A stretch of DNA of 64,000 nucleotides from Gammaproteobacteria bacterium (GCA_020850735.1 JADZEE010000048.1:1-64000), one strand, 5' to 3'. Counted from the stretch's first letter, positions 1 to 7,283 are shown. Program-made: numbers and translations. The notes: a model not told the origin generated them from the sequence alone.

Positions 1-436
1 CGGCCGCGATGTAGCGTGTGTCCGACACGACACCGCGACCCAGCTTCTGGACGCGACGCCATTCGCGGTCCGCTTCGATCAGTGCGCCCTGCGCCGCCGC
101 CATTTCCACGCTGGAGAGCGTCACCAGCCGTTCTCCTGGTTCTACTTGCTCGCCGAGCCGCGCGTGTCGGGCGACGATCTGGGCTGCGATGCGCGGCGTG
201 ACCTGGGCGGTCTGGTAGTCGTTCAGGCGGACTTCGCCGGGGGCCGTGATCACATCGGCCATTATCCGGGGGGCGACCCGATCCGTCCGGATCCCCTGCG
301 CGGTACGCTCTGCGACCGACATGACGATCGCACCTTCCTCGTCGTGCCCGTCGTCGCCGTGCTCATCGGGCTGCGCCATCGCCAATGTCGCAATGGCCAA
401 CAACAGTCCCAGAATCCAATATTTCATTACGCTCAT
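1..436 (-). CDS. czcB: RND efflux periplasmic adaptor subunit (CzcB/CusB-like), N-terminal part
   Basis: This is the membrane-fusion subunit of a tripartite heavy-metal efflux pump, linking an inner-membrane RND pump to the outer-membrane channel. The gene runs off the window edge and only about 145 codons are visible. I chose the ATG at 436 because AAGGAG lies 6 bases upstream; a second in-frame ATG is at 427. The product opens with a signal peptide (about residues 4-22), then an acidic His/Asp/Glu-rich linker, then a segment reading VTPRIAAQIVARHARLGEQV, typical of the barrel-sandwich (lipoyl-like) domain of these adaptors. It starts 11 bases after the czcC stop, so the two are co-transcribed. 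The metal is probably Zn/Cd/Co by context; Cu/Ag is possible. Confidence 0.85.
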   Translation of the reverse strand, partial: MSVMKYWILGLLLAIATLAMAQPDEHGDDGHDEEGAIVMSVAERTAQGIRTDRVAPRIMADVITAPGEVRLNDYQTAQVTPRIAAQIVARHARLGEQVEPGERLVTLSSVEMAAAQGALIEADREWRRVQKLGRGVVSDTRYIAA

Positions 437-447
437 TTCTTTCTCCT

Positions 448-1713
448 TCAGCGCCGGACCGTCGCAACGTCGAGTGCCAACCAGTCATCGATCTGACCGG
501 ATGCACGCAGCCACTCCAACCAGCCCTCCCACAATGCGAGTCGAAGTGCAAAAGCGTTGTCCTGCACCTCGATCGTCTGACGGAGCTGAACCAGATAGTC
601 AGCCGTGCTCAGTTCACCGGCCTCCCAGAACTGCCGGAGCTGGTCCGTCTGCAGTTCGAGGCTCGGCTGCCCGGCGCGCTCCCATGTGTCCCAGGCATTC
701 CGCAGTAGCACGTATCGTTCACGCGCGCTCTCCACGCGCGCGTAGGCACGCCGCAGCACGGCATCGGCGGAGAACTGCGCTTCGTTGCGATCAGCCAGCG
801 CCGCCCGGACCTCGTTGTCAAAGCGGTTGCGCACGAACAGGGGAATCGAAAGGCTCAAGCCCACCAGTGATTCATCCGCTTCCTCACCGGCACGCAGCGT
901 CAGCGTCGGATCGGGTCGCTTCTCCTTGCGGCGCACGGCCACGCGGGCATCCGCCAGCTCGATCTGCCGTTGTGCCATCAGCACTTCGGGCAGGCCGCGA
1001 ACGAGCACTTCCGCGTCACGATCGGTGCGAGTTAGAGGCGGCGGTGTCAGCAGCTGCGGCCACAACGAGGGCGGCGCATCCACGGCAAGACCGTGGACCG
1101 CTTGTCGAGCAGCAGCGAGGTCACCAGCCCGCGTCGCGCACTGAATGCGCGCGTCAGTGGCCGCAAGGCGAGCGAGACTGAGTTCAACCTGATTCAGGTC
1201 GCCCGCCGCGAAGCGGCGTTCGGCAAGCTCCGCGAACTCGGTCATGGCGCGCTCGGCAGCGGCGGCAAGCCGGTCCCTCTCGGTCGCCGTCTGATGCGCC
1301 GCGAGCCGCGTGAGAAGGTCGGTACTGAAGGACCAGAGCGAAAGTTGGTAGCGCGATTCCGCCAGCAGGCGTTCTCGCTCGGCGGCATCGCTTCGTGCCT
1401 GGCGTTTGCCGGCCCAGTCCAGCGTCTGGCTGATACCCAGCGTGCGCGCATCGTCGGCGGAACTGTCGGCCTCGGCGCTCAACTCAGGGTTATAAATCGG
1501 CCGCGCCGCGGCATCGCGTAGTGCCCCGCTTGCCTCGAGCGCGGCACCAGCGGCCAGCACATCCGGATTGGAGAGAGCCAAGTCTTGAACGAAACGCTGC
1601 AGTGCCGGATTGGCACGAGGCGCTTCCGTCGGAGATTCGTCGGCAATAACAGCCGCCGCCAGCAAAATCAGGGGGCTTGCGATCAGCGCGCGCCCATAGC
1701 GTGGGATAAACAT
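448..1713 (-). CDS. czcC: TolC-family outer membrane efflux protein (CzcC-like)
   Basis: Outer-membrane channel component of the RND metal efflux pump. The 421-residue product has a signal peptide (about residues 5-25, LIASPLILLAAAVIA), then the two long coiled-coil halves of the TolC/CzcC family, with typical pieces such as NPELSAEADSS, ISQTLDWAGKRQARSDAA and FDNEVRAALADRNEAQ. The length is normal for CzcC. It lies between a small Cys/His-rich secreted protein and the adaptor gene on the same strand, the usual czcI-czcC-czcB order. The RND pump gene itself (czcA) would be to the left of the window and cannot be seen. Confidence 0.88.
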   Translation of the reverse strand: MFIPRYGRALIASPLILLAAAVIADESPTEAPRANPALQRFVQDLALSNPDVLAAGAALEASGALRDAAARPIYNPELSAEADSSADDARTLGISQTLDWAGKRQARSDAAERERLLAESRYQLSLWSFSTDLLTRLAAHQTATERDRLAAAAERAMTEFAELAERRFAAGDLNQVELSLARLAATDARIQCATRAGDLAAARQAVHGLAVDAPPSLWPQLLTPPPLTRTDRDAEVLVRGLPEVLMAQRQIELADARVAVRRKEKRPDPTLTLRAGEEADESLVGLSLSIPLFVRNRFDNEVRAALADRNEAQFSADAVLRRAYARVESARERYVLLRNAWDTWERAGQPSLELQTDQLRQFWEAGELSTADYLVQLRQTIEVQDNAFALRLALWEGWLEWLRASGQIDDWLALDVATVRR

Positions 1714-1791
1714 GAGCAGGTTTTCCGTGTACGAGTGCAGACTGGCGCGCGCGCCTTTTGGGGCGCGTGCGCCTGCTCGAGAGAAACCGGC

Positions 1792-2130
1792 TTAGGCGTT
1801 GGGCGGTGGAGTCGGGGGTGCTTGGGAGAAGTTCAGGAACGAAGCGTTGGAGATTCGTCCATGGGAGGTCGCGCCGCATCCGAAGTGGGGCGGCTGAGCG
1901 TTCGGCATCACGACAGAGGTGTGTCCGTGGCAGCAATGCTCGCAGTGATCAGGCGCGGAAGTGCGTCCGTTATCACCATCTCCCAGGTCGTTGGCGGCGG
2001 TGTCCGCAAGTGCTGTTTGCTGGCTTGCGGCATCCTCATGCGGGTGCCCCGCCTTGGCGATATCAATGGCCCCATCGATGCTCGCGAAGAGCAGGGAGAC
2101 AAGCAGGAGCATGTGAATCAGGCGGTGCAT
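1792..2130 (-). CDS. small secreted Cys/His-rich protein of the metal-efflux operon (CzcI-like position)
   Basis: The 112-residue product begins MHRLIHMLLLVSLLFASIDG, a clear signal peptide, and its middle carries a dense metal-ligand patch, DHCEHCCHGH. The open frame extends further upstream, but the ATG at 2130 is chosen because it directly precedes the hydrophobic signal and starts 5 bases after the stop of the CDF gene. Its place upstream of czcC and its composition recall CzcI, a small periplasmic protein of czc operons, but I cannot show homology. A periplasmic metal-binding or regulatory role is inference. Confidence 0.6.
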   Translation of the reverse strand: MHRLIHMLLLVSLLFASIDGAIDIAKAGHPHEDAASQQTALADTAANDLGDGDNGRTSAPDHCEHCCHGHTSVVMPNAQPPHFGCGATSHGRISNASFLNFSQAPPTPPPNA

Positions 2131-2135
2131 GGGGG

Positions 2136-2807
2136 TTATGTTAGCCGACTTTCGACGGATACGCCTGTGTGCATGTCTCGTTCTCGCCGACCGAGCTGAA
2201 GTTCCTGGATCGCGAGCCGAGTCACCTGCAGGGCTGCCCAGAGATTCAGTCCAGCGATCAACGTTGCCACAGCCAGATCCGGCCACCGTGTGCTACTCGC
2301 GAAGACACCTGCGGCAGCGAATATGACGGCGAGATTACCGATGGCGTCGTTCCGAGAGCACAGCCAGATGGATTGCATGTTGCTGTCACCGACACGGTAT
2401 CGATACAAAAGCAAGGCGATGCCTACATTGACGCCCAGCGCAAGCACAGCCGTTCCGCTCATGACGAGTGGATCGGGCTCGCTGTCCGTGACCGCGCGGT
2501 ACAGTGCCGTACCTATGACCCAAAGGCCAAATGACGCCATTGACAGACTCTTGAACAGCGAAGCGCGGGCGCGATGGGCGATAGACATACCCAGCACGAA
2601 GAGGCTGATGGCATAATTGGTCGAATCCCCGAAAAAATCCAGTGCGTCCGCCTGCAGTGAAAGCGAGTCGCCGATATAGCTTGCAGCGAGTTCCACCAGG
2701 AACATCACGAAGTTCGCGAGGAACGCGATCCAAAGCACTCGCCGGAAAGCGCTGTTCGTGGCTACCTGCTCTACCGCACCGGCGCCGCATTCACTGCATC
2801 CCGCCAT
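2136..2807 (-). CDS. cation diffusion facilitator (CDF) family transporter
   Basis: Proton-driven exporter of divalent metals (probably Zn/Cd) in the inner membrane. The 223-residue product has about six membrane helices. TM2 carries ADALDFFGDSTNYAISL and TM5 carries SRNDAIGNLAVI, the paired Asp/Asn transport-site helices of CDF proteins. It lacks the usual cytosolic ferredoxin-like C-terminal domain, like the short CDF-type cation transporters. An N-terminal CSECG motif could bind metal. The ATG at 2807 overlaps by one base the TGA that originally ended arsR (TGATG), so it was translationally coupled to the repressor before the IS insertion. Confidence 0.82.
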   Translation of the reverse strand: MAGCSECGAGAVEQVATNSAFRRVLWIAFLANFVMFLVELAASYIGDSLSLQADALDFFGDSTNYAISLFVLGMSIAHRARASLFKSLSMASFGLWVIGTALYRAVTDSEPDPLVMSGTAVLALGVNVGIALLLYRYRVGDSNMQSIWLCSRNDAIGNLAVIFAAAGVFASSTRWPDLAVATLIAGLNLWAALQVTRLAIQELQLGRRERDMHTGVSVESRLT

Positions 2808-2854
2808 CAGCCCGACTCCTCACCGTCCGGATCTTCGTCGAGGTGCGCGACCAT
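2807..2854 (-). pseudogene. displaced 3' end of the arsR repressor gene
   Basis: Fifteen codons ending in TGA at 2807 read MVAHLDEDPDGEESG. In frame and sense they continue the ArsR protein, which is now broken off at IEDM on the other side of the IS element (4289-4291). Joined, the C-terminus would contain DDH, then a His 11 residues after that His, then a Glu 3 residues further on. This is the alpha-5 metal-site spacing of SmtB/CzrA-type sensors. The fragment has no start of its own and is a remnant. Confidence 0.8.
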
Positions 2855-2857
2855 GTC

Positions 2858-2884
2858 TGTATAGCTCCGATTTCTCCGGACACG
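2858..2884 (+). repeat. left terminal inverted repeat of the IS3 element
   Basis: Starts TGTATAGCTCCGA and ends CGGACACG. Compared with the reverse complement of the right end it matches at TGT, GCTCCGA and GGACACG, with a one-base length difference in the spacers. Confidence 0.65.
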
Positions 2885-2924
2885 AAGGTAGGTGATACTT
2901 GAAGTGTCGAGAAGGAGAACGGAG

Positions 2925-3227
2925 ATGGGCAAGAAATCGACGTTGAACGCGGAGCAACGCGCGCAGTTAGTGGTTCGGCTGTTGAGCAAGGAGGAGCCGG
3001 CGGTGCAGATCGCACGCCGGGCCGGGATTTCGGAGCAGACGCTGTACCGGTGGCGCGATGAGTTCATTGGCGGTGGGAAGCAAGCCCTGGGTGGGCGTGG
3101 TGGCGATGGCGAGCAGGCCCGGATGCTCAAGCGGCTCAGCGGTGAGGTGACCGAGCGCGACCAGGTCATCGGCGAGCTCACCATCGCCAATCGTATTTTA
3201 AAAAAACTCTCGGGCGCCTTGAGCTGA
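2925..3227 (+). CDS. IS3-family transposase OrfA (helix-turn-helix)
   Basis: The 100-residue protein starts MGKKSTLNAEQRAQ, with AAGGAGAACGGAG just upstream. An HTH follows (about residues 30-45, IARRAGISEQTLYRW), then a short leucine-zipper-like tail (ARMLKRLSGEVTERDQVIGE). This is the DNA-binding half of an IS3 transposase. Near its 3' end a run of seven A (3200-3206) sits where a -1 ribosomal frameshift would fuse it to orfB, giving the full OrfAB transposase. Confidence 0.88.
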   Translation: MGKKSTLNAEQRAQLVVRLLSKEEPAVQIARRAGISEQTLYRWRDEFIGGGKQALGGRGGDGEQARMLKRLSGEVTERDQVIGELTIANRILKKLSGALS

Positions 3228-3235
3228 GCGCAGAG

Positions 3236-4228
3236 TTGCGAGAGATGATCACTACGGCCTGTGCGGCGTCGCCCGGGGTACGGCTGAACCGGGTATTGAG
3301 GTGGCTGGGGGTGGCGCGTTCGGTGTGGTACGCGCGCAAGCAGCGCGAACCGAACAGGCCTGGACGCAAGCCCAAGGCAGTGCCCGAGGAACTCGCGGCA
3401 GCGATCCGCAAGCTGGCGAGCGAGTACCCGTGGTGGGGTTACAAGCGCATCGCGGTGGTGGCGCGCCGGGCCGGGCTCGGGGTCTCGAACAAGCAGGTCT
3501 ACAAGGTGATGAAGGCGGCCGGGTTGCTGCAGAAGCGCCGGGTGCGCAAGGCCGAGCTCTACCAGGCGGCGCGGCTGTTCGAGCTGCTGCCCAAGGGGCC
3601 CAACGAGCTGTGGCAGTCCGACGTGACCCACCTCCACATCCCCGGCCACGGCTGGTGGTATGCGGTCACCGTCATCGACTACTACTCGCGCTACCTGCTC
3701 GCCTGCCACTTCACGCCGAGCTACCGCGCCGCTGACGTCAATGCCGCGCTCGATGCGGCGCGCGGGGAGGCCGAGCGGCTGCACGGGCCGTTGACCACCA
3801 CGCCCTTCCTCGTCACCGACAACGGGCCGAGCTTCCTGGCGCGGGCGTTCCGCCGCCACATCGACGGCGATTACGCCCACGTGCGTATCCAGTACCGCAC
3901 GCCGACCCAGCTCGGGCTGCTCGAGCGCTTCCACCAGACGCTCAAGACCGAGGAGGTGTACTGGAAGCTCTATGCGAGCCCGGGCGAGGCCCGGGAGTCG
4001 CTCGCAGTCTTCCGCCGGCGCTACAACGAGGTGCGTCCCCATTGGGCGCTCATCCGGCCCGAGGGTGGCGACCCGATCACCCCGACCGATGTCTACGTTC
4101 ACGGTCAAGTCGTGCAATTACCGAAATGGCAGGGCTGGGCCAAGGCGGCGAGGGAGAAGCTGAAGAAGATGACCGAGGATCTTCACTTCCCGCACCCCGT
4201 CGAGCCAAGCGTTCAACTGGCCACCTGA
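3236..4228 (+). CDS. IS3-family transposase OrfB (DDE integrase core)
   Basis: A product of about 330 residues with the rve/DDE catalytic fold: an HTH_21-like region (SEYPWWGYKRIAVVARRAGL), then first Asp in QSDVTHLH, second Asp in VTDNGPSF and Glu in LLERFHQT. The first possible start of its own is a TTG at 3236, and the frame is open back through the A7 run at 3200-3206. It is therefore probably made mainly as an OrfAB fusion by -1 frameshifting. After the shift the reading is KTLGRLELSAELREMI, typical of the junction in this family. Full length, no disruption seen. Confidence 0.9.
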   Translation: MREMITTACAASPGVRLNRVLRWLGVARSVWYARKQREPNRPGRKPKAVPEELAAAIRKLASEYPWWGYKRIAVVARRAGLGVSNKQVYKVMKAAGLLQKRRVRKAELYQAARLFELLPKGPNELWQSDVTHLHIPGHGWWYAVTVIDYYSRYLLACHFTPSYRAADVNAALDAARGEAERLHGPLTTTPFLVTDNGPSFLARAFRRHIDGDYAHVRIQYRTPTQLGLLERFHQTLKTEEVYWKLYASPGEARESLAVFRRRYNEVRPHWALIRPEGGDPITPTDVYVHGQVVQLPKWQGWAKAAREKLKKMTEDLHFPHPVEPSVQLAT

Positions 4229-4243
4229 TGCCCGTGAGGACTC

Positions 4244-4549
4244 TCACAAAACCAGGCAGGACGTGTCCACTTGATTTCGGAGCCAAGACATGTCTTCTAT
4301 GACACACTGAATGTGATCATCCAGAATCGAGTAAAAGATCTGCTTGCCGCGGCGCTCTGATCGCAGTAACCGCGCTGCGCGCAGAAGCCGGAGATGATGA
4401 CTGACCAATGATGCCGACAGGTCCAGCCGGCCGGCGATCCCGCCGACGTTGACTGGTTCACAACGACAACACATCACGATACGCAGACGCGTCGTGTCAC
4501 CCAGTAGCGCGAAGAAATCCGCCAACTGGGAAATCTGGGCTTCCGACAT
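4244..4549 (-). CDS. ArsR/SmtB-family metal-sensing repressor, C-terminus replaced by IS sequence
   Basis: Winged-helix repressor that would shut off the CDF-czc operon until metal binds. Visible are ALLGDTTRLRIV, the recognition region LSASLVSHHLRLLRAARLL and the wing RRGKQIFYSILDDHIQC. After IEDM the IS element supplies new codons (SWLRNQVDTSCLVL) and a stop at 4244. The original C-terminus lies at 2807-2854. This loses the His and Glu that would complete an alpha-5 D-x-H...H-x-x-E metal site, so metal release of DNA is probably impaired. The start is uncertain: ATG 4549 fits family length, while GTG 4582 and TTG 4600 are also open. Confidence 0.8.
   Translation of the reverse strand: MSEAQISQLADFFALLGDTTRLRIVMCCRCEPVNVGGIAGRLDLSASLVSHHLRLLRAARLLRSERRGKQIFYSILDDHIQCVIEDMSWLRNQVDTSCLVL
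4262..4290 (-). repeat. right terminal inverted repeat of the IS3 element
   Basis: Read on the minus strand it starts TGTCTTGGCTCCGA and ends GTGGACACG, pairing imperfectly with the left end at 2858-2884. It now forms the last coding part of the interrupted arsR gene. Confidence 0.65.
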
Positions 4550-4591
4550 GCGTGGCGACTTGTTGATCTCGACTTGGGTCACGGGACTATA

Positions 4592-4606
4592 ATTCAACAA
4601 TTGAAT
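4592..4606 (-). promoter_or_regulatory. probable ArsR operator palindrome
   Basis: ATTCAACAATTGAAT is a perfect 6-bp inverted repeat (ATTCAA/TTGAAT) with a 3-base spacer directly upstream of arsR. It resembles the TTCAA-centred operators of ArsR/SmtB sensors and overlaps an AT-rich -10-like stretch. Autoregulation of arsR and of the original downstream operon is the likely role. Confidence 0.5.
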
Positions 4607-4740
4607 AGCTGTTTAGATGTTTTCAGATTGAAGGCGCGACGTCAAGACCGGGTTGCACGACCGGTATGCACGCCGTTACATGCAGCTTGAGGGACTGCGA
4701 TCCTTGGGTACCAATCAACCCGCTCGGCTGTCGGCCGTCG

Positions 4741-4800
4741 CCAAAAGAGTTCGGCTCTTCGCTGAAAGAGATTCAGGGAGCTTCTGGATCTGACGTGAGC
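4741..4800 (+). pseudogene. fragment resembling a MerR-family regulator
   Basis: Two adjoining frames spell the helix typical of MerR-type metal regulators: PKEFGSSLKEI in one frame (to about 4773), then RELLDLT in the next (from 4775), ending at a TGA. Intact relatives read AKELGFSLKEIRELLDLR. No start, DNA-binding domain or intact C-terminus can be read around it, so this is a decayed remnant at best. Context (a broken MerC-like gene just downstream) supports it, but the match is short. Confidence 0.3.
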
Positions 4801-4941
4801 GGCGAGTGGCCCGCCGGCGCAAGCGCTTCGTGCTGCCGAATCTTTCAGGCTGAAACCTATAAGTTCGAAGGCGCTCCATCCATTACGCTGATTTTGTGGC
4901 GGCTCGCCGCCAACGCAAGAGCTTCTGGATCGATCGGCTGG

Positions 4942-5363
4942 AACGGCGTATTCGCTACAGGTCCGGGAATTTTGCTCGCCTTCGTTCCTAAGCTTGCCTG
5001 CCCGGCGTGCTGGTCGGTTCATACCGGCCTGCCCGCGGCGCTCGCGCTCGGTATTCGCTCGACGCCGCGTACCTGTTGCCCCTTACGACCGTTTTCCTGT
5101 TGTTGACGGTTGGCGTCTTCGCTTTCCGTGCCAGCACGCGCCGCGGCTATGGATCCTTTGTTCTCGGGGTTCTGTAAGCGGTTGCGGTTCTCGCTGGCAG
5201 GTTTGTGCCTGATTCAGCCCCGGTCCTGTATGGCGGTATCGTCGCGCTGATCACGGCGTCCGTGTGGAATGCCTGGCCACGGCGCGGGAACGATCCTCCA
5301 TGCAGCGCGTGCGATCCCCGCTGCGAATCGCTGGTAGCTCTCGAAAAGAAGGATTGTGCATGA
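4942..5363 (+). pseudogene. MerC-like small membrane metal-uptake protein, frameshifted
   Basis: The frame reading GVFATGPGILLAFVPKLACPACW, with its CPAC metal motif at the end of a membrane helix, runs to about 5053. The reading then continues in another frame as LDAAYLLPLTTVFLLLTVG and FRASTRRGYGSFVLGVL. An in-frame TAA (5175-5177) interrupts this, after which it resumes as AVAVLAGRFVPDSAPVLYGG and stops at 5361-5363, overlapping the next gene by ATGA. Such proteins are found beside thioredoxin-fold genes in metal loci. One frameshift plus one nonsense codon make it a pseudogene; no good start is visible. Confidence 0.6.
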
Positions 5364-5626
5364 TGACCAAGCGCAATATCGAATTGTTCAGTGCCGGATA
5401 CCCCATCTGTATGCAGACCATCGAGTTGGTCAATCAGATCGCCCGTCCGTCCTGCGAGGTCACCATACTGGACGCGAGGGACATCGCCGTCGCCAACCAC
5501 GCGAAGACACTGGGCGGCAGGACCGTTCCGGCTGTTACAAACGACGGGAGGCTTGCAAGTCGCTGCGCGGGGCGGGGCCCGGATGAACAGACATTGCGCA
5601 CCGCCGAACTCGGACGACCGTCATGA
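5360..5626 (+). CDS. small thioredoxin/glutaredoxin-fold protein of metal loci, one active-site Cys missing
   Basis: An 88-residue product starting MMTKRNIELFSAGYPIC. The fold signature is the beta-alpha-beta start ELFSAGYPICMQTIELVNQI and the cis-Pro segment RTVPAV. Relatives have a C-x-x-C (CPVC) at this place; here the first Cys is Tyr (YPIC), leaving one thiol. A second Cys lies in RLASRCAGRGP. AAGAAGGA at 5346-5353 serves the ATG at 5360, which overlaps the stop of the broken MerC-like gene. With its partner inactivated and a key Cys lost, it is probably decaying too. Confidence 0.6.
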   Translation: MMTKRNIELFSAGYPICMQTIELVNQIARPSCEVTILDARDIAVANHAKTLGGRTVPAVTNDGRLASRCAGRGPDEQTLRTAELGRPS

Positions 5627-5886
5627 GCGGCCATATCGCCGATGTAGCTTTGATCGTGTAGTGGACGGAACAATCCAATAGCCCCTGGAGATGGGTGCAC
5701 ACGAGCCCGCAATCTTTCTGCAGGAAAGAAATCGTCCGGTACGGCGGCCAGCCCTCCGGCTGCGCAGACTTGCCCAAATGCTTCGCGAAAAACTACGCCA
5801 CCGCAATGGCGGACCGCCAGGCAAAACATACGTATTGGACGCTGACACACACGAGCCGCCCGGATTTCGCTGGGAGGGTTCTCCGA
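5627..5886 (+). other. non-coding or decayed stretch after the metal remnant
   Basis: About 260 bases between the thioredoxin-fold gene and the DMT transporter. Short frames exist on both strands but none has a convincing start, family motif or ribosome site. It is probably more eroded metal-island sequence. No hairpin terminator was recognised. Confidence 0.4.
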
Positions 5887-6957
5887 TCAATGCCGGTGCC
5901 GGTGATGGATGTCCGGGTAGTGCGGGTGGCTGTGGACGTGCACATGGTGGATGTGGAAATGTGCATGCGGTTCGGATCCGTCCCAGGAATGATCGTGGGC
6001 GTGGCGGTGATGTTCGTCATGCACGTGGCGGTGGGCATGCGCGAGGGGTTCGTGGGCGTGCAGGTGTTCGTGGCGCTCGGCGAGATGCAGCCACACGCCC
6101 GCGCCCATGAGCGCTGCAGCCGACCAGAAGAATGGCGCCGGTGACTCCGGTAGCAGAAACAGTGCCAGCGCAGCGCCGATGAACGGTGCCGTGGAGAAGT
6201 AAGCACCCGTGCGCGCCGTGCCGAGGTGGCGCAGCGCGAGGACGAACAGGACGAGGCTTACGCCGTACCCGAGGGTACCCACGAGCCCTGCGGCCGCTAT
6301 CGTCGCCGATGCGGGCAGCGGTTCACCGAGCGACAGTCCGACCCCGGTATTTACCAATCCGGCGATCAGGCCCTTCAGGCCCGCGATGCGGACCGGGTCG
6401 CCGGCCGCGATCTTGCGCGTGAGGTTGTTGTCGAGCGCCCAGGCTAGGCAGGCGCCGGCAATGGCAAGCGTCCCGGCTGCGCTCTCCCATCCGGCTTCAC
6501 CGGGCCACGACAGTAGTAATCCGCCGCCGACGATGCAAGCCATGCCGAGCATGACGAGACGGTCGAAGTTCTCCCGGAACACGAACCAGGCGAGCAGTGC
6601 CGTCAACACGCCTTCGAGATTGAGCAGCAATGCAGCGCTCGCCCCCGCGGTACGCGCGAGACCCAGCATGAGCAGTACCGGCCCGATGACGCCGCCGGTC
6701 AGGATCGCCGCCGCGAGCCAGGGTACATCCTGCCGCGTGAGTGCGGCCTCGCGCGCCGCCCGTGCGGGGCCTACGAGGCTGCACAGCCCGGACCACGCGA
6801 ACAGGCCGATACCTGCGCCGAGATATAGCAGCCCCGCAAGCAGGATCGGCGTAACGATACCGGTCAGGAGCTTGGCCAGCGGCGTGCTCGCACCGAACAG
6901 CGCCGCGGCGCCCAGGGCGGCGGCGACGCCGGGCCTGGAATTCAGCCAGGTGCGCAT
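5887..6957 (-). CDS. EamA/DMT-family transporter with a His-rich C-terminal tail
   Basis: An inner-membrane drug/metabolite-type permease: ten predicted helices in two EamA repeats (from ALGAAALFGASTPLAKLL and from LAIAGACLAWALDNNLTRK). After the last helix (about residue 292) comes a soluble tail of about 64 residues with roughly 26 histidines (for example HAHRHVHDEHHRHAHDH). The tail would bind Ni, Zn or Co in the cytoplasm, so a metal or metal-chelate substrate, or metal-controlled gating, is a reasonable inference given the adjacent efflux island. The ATG at 6957 gives an N-terminus leading straight into TM1. Confidence 0.8.
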   Translation of the reverse strand: MRTWLNSRPGVAAALGAAALFGASTPLAKLLTGIVTPILLAGLLYLGAGIGLFAWSGLCSLVGPARAAREAALTRQDVPWLAAAILTGGVIGPVLLMLGLARTAGASAALLLNLEGVLTALLAWFVFRENFDRLVMLGMACIVGGGLLLSWPGEAGWESAAGTLAIAGACLAWALDNNLTRKIAAGDPVRIAGLKGLIAGLVNTGVGLSLGEPLPASATIAAAGLVGTLGYGVSLVLFVLALRHLGTARTGAYFSTAPFIGAALALFLLPESPAPFFWSAAALMGAGVWLHLAERHEHLHAHEPLAHAHRHVHDEHHRHAHDHSWDGSEPHAHFHIHHVHVHSHPHYPDIHHRHRH

Positions 6958-7283
6958 GCGCGCCTATCGTAAAGGTGTGCCGCCGACCGTGCTACACGCC
7001 GCAGGCGCGCATTGCGGTTGCGGGTTCGCGCGCCACCGCGGCATCGGCCGCGGCAGATGCCGCCGGGATCGCCATCCAGGGTTTCGCTGATCAGGTTCGA
7101 CGGCGCCGCACCGGGTAGCCACGGTGATCGGTTGCTTGCGTGGCGAGGCGGCTGCGACAGCCGCCGGCAGCGCAGCGCCTCGCCGTACACGTGCATATGG
7201 AGCAGCGCACAAGCGCGCCGACCGATGCGCACACAAGGCCCGCGCAGGAAGCGGGATCGCTGCGGTTCGGCGGAGCCGTGTAT
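6958..7283 (+). other. intergenic, no gene recognised
   Basis: About 326 bases between the DMT transporter and the esterase. High-GC frames are open on both strands, but their translations are Arg/Pro/Ala-rich, without motifs, and look like shadow frames. No repeat or hairpin stands out. Confidence 0.4.

Larger units (their letters stand above)
2858..4290 (+). mobile_element. IS3-family insertion sequence, about 1.43 kb, inserted in arsR
   Basis: Two overlapping transposase frames (orfA, orfB) are bounded by imperfect terminal inverted repeats sharing the blocks GCTCCGA and GGACACG. The flanks share CATGTCT (2852-2858 and 4289-4295), which holds a short target duplication; exact ends are ambiguous by a few bases because the duplication runs into the terminal TGT. 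IS3 elements usually duplicate 3-5 bp. The element lies on the plus strand, opposite to the metal operon, and separates the repressor from the CDF-czc genes. Both frames look intact, so it may be active. Confidence 0.85.

Noticed and set aside
246-1181. long plus-strand open frame opposite czcC and czcB
   Set aside because: High-GC antisense shadow: Arg/Pro/Ser-rich translation without motifs, lying over two genes with clear family signatures on the other strand.
2860-4117. long minus-strand open frame through the IS element
   Set aside because: Only its last 15 codons (2807-2854) are meaningful, as the arsR tail. The rest is antisense to intact IS3 transposase genes.
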